Shown: in pieces, positions 59,849 to 64,000 of the stretch
Numbering within the stretch: the first letter of the stretch is position 1
How the letters are laid out: each line of letters starts with the position of its first letter
Assembly (NCBI GenBank): GCA_015680905.1
Contig: CM027378.1
Coordinates: 12,877,001 to 12,941,000, forward strand
DNA length: 64,000 bases
Origin: Coptis chinensis
Taxonomy: Eukaryota; Streptophyta; Magnoliopsida; Ranunculales; Ranunculaceae
Reading direction: 5' to 3'
The notes under the pieces: model-generated
The model's database searches: none
Told to the model about the DNA's origin: nothing
What the model saw: only the letters and a program-made list of their open reading frames with translations
Program-made: the position numbers and the translations under genes

Positions 59849-61445
59849 ATGTTTTCTACAACAAAGATGCCCTCAACATCATCACTATTTTCTGCCTACA
59901 CCTCTGTTGCAACTTTCTTTATGCTCATTCGAGCCATAGCAACCGAAGCAAAGAGCATTTTGACCCAATTCATTCCAGAAGAACTCCAAAGAAAAATTCT
60001 CTCAATATTTGAACGTTTTTATAAAAAACCTCCTTCTGTTCTCACCCTTGTCATCAATGAATACAATGCCCACATGGGGAACGAATTGTACGAAGCTTCA
60101 GAAGTCTACTTGAGCACCAAAGCCGCGAGTCCCTCACTCGATAGGCTCATTGTTAGCAAACAACAAAGAGATAAGAAGGTAACTGTAACAGTTGAGAAAG
60201 ACCAGGACATTGTTGATGTGTTTGAACACATTCAATTGACATGGAAACTGGTCAGCTTGGAGAAGGAATCAGGACATAGGGAAGTCAAGTTCTTTGAGCT
60301 TTGCTTCGACAAACAGTACAAGCAGATAGTGATGGACTCTTACTTGCCTTATGTGCTAAAGAGATTCAAATCAATCAAAGAAGATAACAGGGTATTGAAG
60401 CTCCATTCACTTGGATTTTACGGTGATGGCGATGGAGATGTTTGGGGGTCAATCAAGCTCGATCATCCATCCACTTTCGATACACTGGCAATGGATTCAA
60501 AGATGAAGAAGGAACTTCTAGAAGATTTAGATAGATTTGTGAAGAGGAGGGAATTTTATAGAAGAGTAGGGAAGCCTTGGAAGCGTGGATATCTACTATA
60601 TGGCCCTCCTGGTACGGGTAAATCCAGCTTAATTGCAGCTATGGCCAATTATCTCAACTTCAATGTATATGATATGGAGCTTTCCAGTATCTACAGCAAT
60701 TCAGAACTTCGGAGGTTGTTGATTGCTACTGCAAACAGATCGATACTTGTGATTGAGGACATTGATTGCAGTGTTGAGTTGCAAGACAGGACAACTTCAG
60801 AAGAAACCAGATATGAAGGAAACAATCAGGTGAGTTAATAAGGACTCTCTCACCCTAGTACTACACAGATTATACATCTCCAAAGTACATTATAGTTTGC
60901 TTAATTGTAAATGTCTTTTTTCCCTTAATTCGCAGAACTCGCAGCTGACCCTTTCTGGGTTACTCAACTTCATTGATGGCCTGTGGTCCAGTTGTGGAGA
61001 CGAACGGATCATAATTTTCACTACCAATCACAAGGACAGGCTTGATCCCGCATTGCTACGGCCTGGTCGTATGGACATGCACATCCATATGTCCTACTGC
61101 ACACCTTCTGGATTCAAGCTCCTTGCCTCCAACTACCTACAGATCAAGAACGACCCGCTCTTTGAAGAGATTGAACTCCTAATAAATTATGTAAATGTGA
61201 CCCCTGCAGAAGTTGCTGAAGAATTGATGAAGAGTGATGACACCAAAGCTTCACTCAAAGGGCTAATTAACTTCCTTGAAAGAAAGAAAGCTGAATGTGA
61301 CAAATCCAATGATAATAATGTGGAAGATCGTGGGAGGGCAGAAAGTCTAAAAGCTGAAAGTGAGCATGAGAACGAAGTAGAAAAGAATAGTACATGCGCA
61401 AAGGAGAGTGAAATTACCCTTAGTGCGGATTGTGAGAATGATTAG
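59849..61445 (+). CDS. AAA-ATPase, BCS1/HSR4-like (mitochondrial/ER-type membrane AAA protein)
   Basis: Two exons, 59849-60829 and 60936-61445, with a phase-0 GT-AG intron of 106 bp (CAG|GTGAGT, TTCGCAG|AAC), encode about 496 aa, the usual family length. The start MFSTTKMPSTSS is chosen by alignment with MFSQAQLPSTLT of the paralogue at 29199. An in-frame ATG at 59711 lies in probable leader/intron sequence. Residues about 8-34 form the membrane anchor (LFSAYTSVATFFMLIRAI). The AAA-associated N-domain follows, with HPSTFDTLAMDSKMKKEL at about 206-223. Walker A GPPGTGKSS is at 252-260, Walker B SILVIEDID at 298-306, sensor 1 FTTNH near 355-359, and the arginine motif LLRPGRMD at 367-374. The tail is acidic and Lys/Glu-rich. 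Relatives such as HSR4/OM66 are stress- and pathogen-induced membrane ATPases of mitochondria or ER; the exact membrane cannot be read from sequence. All catalytic motifs are intact. Confidence 0.93.
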
Positions 61446-62204
61446 AGAAAAAAGGATGTGAAAGCTTGTATCAGTTTCTCACATACTTGAGTAGTAAAAT
61501 CATGATATAGCATCTAAAACAATCATAACTCTCTTCTTCAAATATACAAGAAACATATCAGCTTTTATTCAACGCAATGCATCATAGAGTTCTTACCTCA
61601 CCACTACTGGGTTATCAGCTTATCATACTCAAGCATTTTATATGAGCGTGCCTTAGAACTTGCCACTCGGAAAGAAAACAATGCATCACTCGGTTATTCC
61701 CAAATCGTATGTAAGATTTCTTGCGACTTTTTAATTTTGTGCACCAAAAGTACCAAGAAGGTGAGGGGTCAGGTCAGGCAGAGGCAGGAGAGGTTCGAGT
61801 AAAAAATCATGTTTTCTTTCCGAGTGATCCCTAAATGTTGAAAAATCACTCGATTATTCCCAAAAGTACCAAGAAAACAATGCATCACTCGGTTATTCCT
61901 AATTTTCGAGGTGTTGCATTTTCGTCATTCATTCAACACCTCCCTTATTTTGCTTTTTACTCATTTGGTAACTAAAAGATGATGTGGATGGAAACAACTC
62001 CACACGCTACGCGTGAGCCAACACACGTTGGGACAATACAGACGAGGCAATCATCAAGTTCTTCACAACATGGGTAACCGAGGATCCAAGCCGTGTGGAA
62101 AGATTCTTGGAAGGTGATGGAGATCGAGGGTCTAGATGTAAGTATGTAACAGGATCCAAGGGGGTGAAAATGTGCCTTTTGCATATGTCGAGCAATGATG
62201 ACCC
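61446..62204. other. 3' flank of the AAA-ATPase gene, with short direct repeats
   Basis: A block AAACAATGCATCACTCGGTTATTCC occurs near 61676 and again near 61868. Variants (AAATCACTCGATTATTCCCAA at 61843) and paired AAAGTACCAAGAA stretches lie between. No open frame or terminal repeat was recognised. Confidence 0.55.
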
Positions 62205-62576
62205 TTGAAAGTTTGCATGCTTACTTCTTGTTTTCTTTTTCCGATAGCTTTGCATGTTTCCTTGTTGCTAGCAAAGAGGATACAAGCTTTCGAGTGGGTG
62301 CCCATAAAGGATGTACCACCGGAGTACCAGACCCTACTGAGACTTTCGCTTTTAAGAGCTGTTATACTAAAGAGGCTTTTTTCCAGTACGCTTTCCTGCC
62401 TAGTTTGCGTGCGGAGTTTGGTGGATGATCTTGATTTCCATATTTCTATCTGTAGATTGTTCACCTCACTTTCATTTCTTTTTTTCTTTCTTTATATGCT
62501 TCTTAAAGCTTCTCAACCACGGTTCAAGACAAAGTTGATCGTGACACTGAATAACTTTTTTTATTGGGTTAACTAG
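62205..62576 (+). CDS. Hypothetical open frame, 123 codons
   Basis: The segment AFEWVPIKDVPPEYQTLLRL and SLLRAVILKRLF in the first half looks protein-like. The second half is hydrophobic and low in complexity. I recognise no family. It could be an exon fragment of a decayed gene, or chance. Confidence 0.15.
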   Translation: MKVCMLTSCFLFPIALHVSLLLAKRIQAFEWVPIKDVPPEYQTLLRLSLLRAVILKRLFSSTLSCLVCVRSLVDDLDFHISICRLFTSLSFLFFFLYMLLKASQPRFKTKLIVTLNNFFYWVN

Positions 62577-64000
62577 AATTTACCCCCAAATTAGAGTCTT
62601 CCTCCCAAATATACACAAAAAATACACTGAGGAGTGTCCTAATTGGCTCATCTAGTCGGGGTAGTTAACCCTTTTTTATTTTGTCAAACGAGTTATTGAC
62701 TTTGACATACTGCTTTTAATAGGTCAATGTCAAATCCAACCCCCATATTTTTGCTATATTAAACTAAATTGATTTTCAATTTTCATAATGCAAGAAAAAA
62801 ATTAAAATATTGCACAATCTTAATTACTGCAAGCCAGGGGGCAGGGTCCGCTTGGCACCCTCACTTTCCACCCCAAAAAAAATACTATTTGTCCACATGT
62901 TATTTCGTCATAACCAAAACCTAAAACTCAAGGAGGCAAATAGAAAAGAAAAAAAACGAAAAAGGGAACCAAACCCAGCCCAAAAACAGTAACCCAGACT
63001 CCACAACTGCTGAAACGAAAATGGAGGCATCAACACAAATCATCAAGCATACCCAGTTCTCATATGCCATCAGATAACAGGAAACTTGAGCCTATAACAT
63101 TTCATCTGGAATCAATGGTAACTAGTTGAAGCACCCATCTTGTTCAGAATACTGTTATAGCAGTACCATCCTTTCTATACAAACACACATCTTGTTTGAA
63201 CGGCTGAAAGTGGGTTTGCAATTTCTGTGGTTTTTAGCTATTTGATTTTTCTTAATGAATTATGTGTGTGGGTTTTAGAGGACGAGGGGATGGAAGACAA
63301 AGTTCATCTTGGGTTTTCTTTATTAAAAGCCTTCGTGGGGTTTGTTGTGTTTCAATTAGAAAATAAAAAAAATAAAAACAAAACAAAAAAACGGAAGTTA
63401 ACTAGCTGTTAACTCGGGACACGTGGTACAAAGTTTTATACAGTTACTGAGTTCCCAGCCCAGTAACCGGTTACTGCATAGCTGGACTCCCCAAAAATAA
63501 TAATAAAAAATAGACTCCCCAAAAATTAACCTCACACACTCTCTCTTTTCTTAAAAAAAAAAGTAAATAAATAAAAACCAAAAACCACTCACTATTGACC
63601 TCGGTCTCTCACTCTCTTTTATACTTGAGAACGCCACTGTAAGTTTTAAGTAAATTTTCTAAACTATTTTTTTTTTGTAGGTTTAAACTTGATGGCTTTA
63701 TTTTTTCATTGAAATTCAAAGTAAGAGATTTCATTAATTAATTGCTTCTTAGATACTGTTTAAACAACTATGTTAAAGTATTTGATCAAAGGAAAATCGT
63801 TGCCAACTCAACCACCGCTAAACATAGAAGATGTTGGTAATGCTGAAATAGAATCCTCCTCAAAGCGAAGTCACCAAAAAACTGAGAATGGTGGTTGAAA
63901 TATTAGTTAAAAGAAAAAAACTAATGAATTTTTTTATTAGGTTTGAAATATTAGTTTAAAAAAATGATTTTTTTATTATTATTATGTCTTGGCTGTCTGG
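62577..64000. other. Intergenic, nothing firmly recognised
   Basis: AT-rich, with A and T runs. A CT-rich stretch followed by GAACGCCACTGTAAGTTTTAAG near 63630-63650 could be a leader with a splice donor for a gene to the right of the window, but no coding sequence is reached. Confidence 0.35.

Overview
This window is nuclear DNA from a eudicot plant. It is AT-rich, its host genes have short GT-AG introns, and it carries PIF/Harbinger-type MITEs with TWA target sites, CACTA ends and several nested Ty1/copia and Ty3/gypsy elements. The sequence alone does not let me name the species. No bacterial, organellar, tRNA or rRNA features were seen.

Host genes are few. One gene looks whole: a BCS1/HSR4-type AAA-ATPase at 59849-61445 (+), two exons, about 496 aa. 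A paralogue at 29199-30848 (+) is a pseudogene, with one in-frame stop and one single-base frameshift. About 29 kb of transposons separate the two. At 4043-4480 (+) lies a fragment of a SWI2/SNF2 helicase of the ERCC6L2 (CHR9/SWI2) type, cut directly at the end of a CACTA element. Possible exons of an unidentified minus-strand gene lie at about 2.5-3.7 kb.

Layout. 1-4042: right part of a CACTA element whose left end lies outside the window. 4043-4480: helicase fragment. 4560-5883: truncated Tat-like gypsy piece with its 3' LTR. 6307-7026: TIR MITE. 7191-9004: CACTA-like element with a foldback. 9540-9989: MITE copy 1. 10137-10790: gypsy LTR fragment. About 10816-17163: copia element 1 (+), split by an Athila-type solo LTR (13471-15068, TSD GGTGT). 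About 17164-27197: Athila-like gypsy (-) without its 3' LTR. 28097-28512: MITE copy 2, then a SINE and an AT microsatellite. 29199-30848: AAA-ATPase pseudogene. 31012-37846: TIR element (TSD TAA) carrying a plant mobile domain (PMD) gene on the minus strand, split by a 3.57-kb solo LTR (33193-36759, TSD GTTCT). 38036-38645: hAT transposase fragment. 39518-59168: short TIR element (14-bp TSD) with an RNase H fragment. It was interrupted by copia element A (40204-58653, TSD AAGCT), which was itself interrupted by a young Tat-like gypsy (41866-49841, TSD AAGGA) and by copia element B (51965-57550). 59849-61445: intact AAA-ATPase. 61446-64000: no recognised gene.

The most unusual items are: the PMD gene inside a TAA-flanked TIR element with no visible transposase; the young Tat-like element, with an antisense spliced-looking coding region and an 85-bp tandem array whose units contain a covarying hairpin; a GC-rich repeated motif shared by three unrelated retrotransposon families; and a TIR element of about 1.2 kb with a 14-bp target duplication and an internal poly(A).
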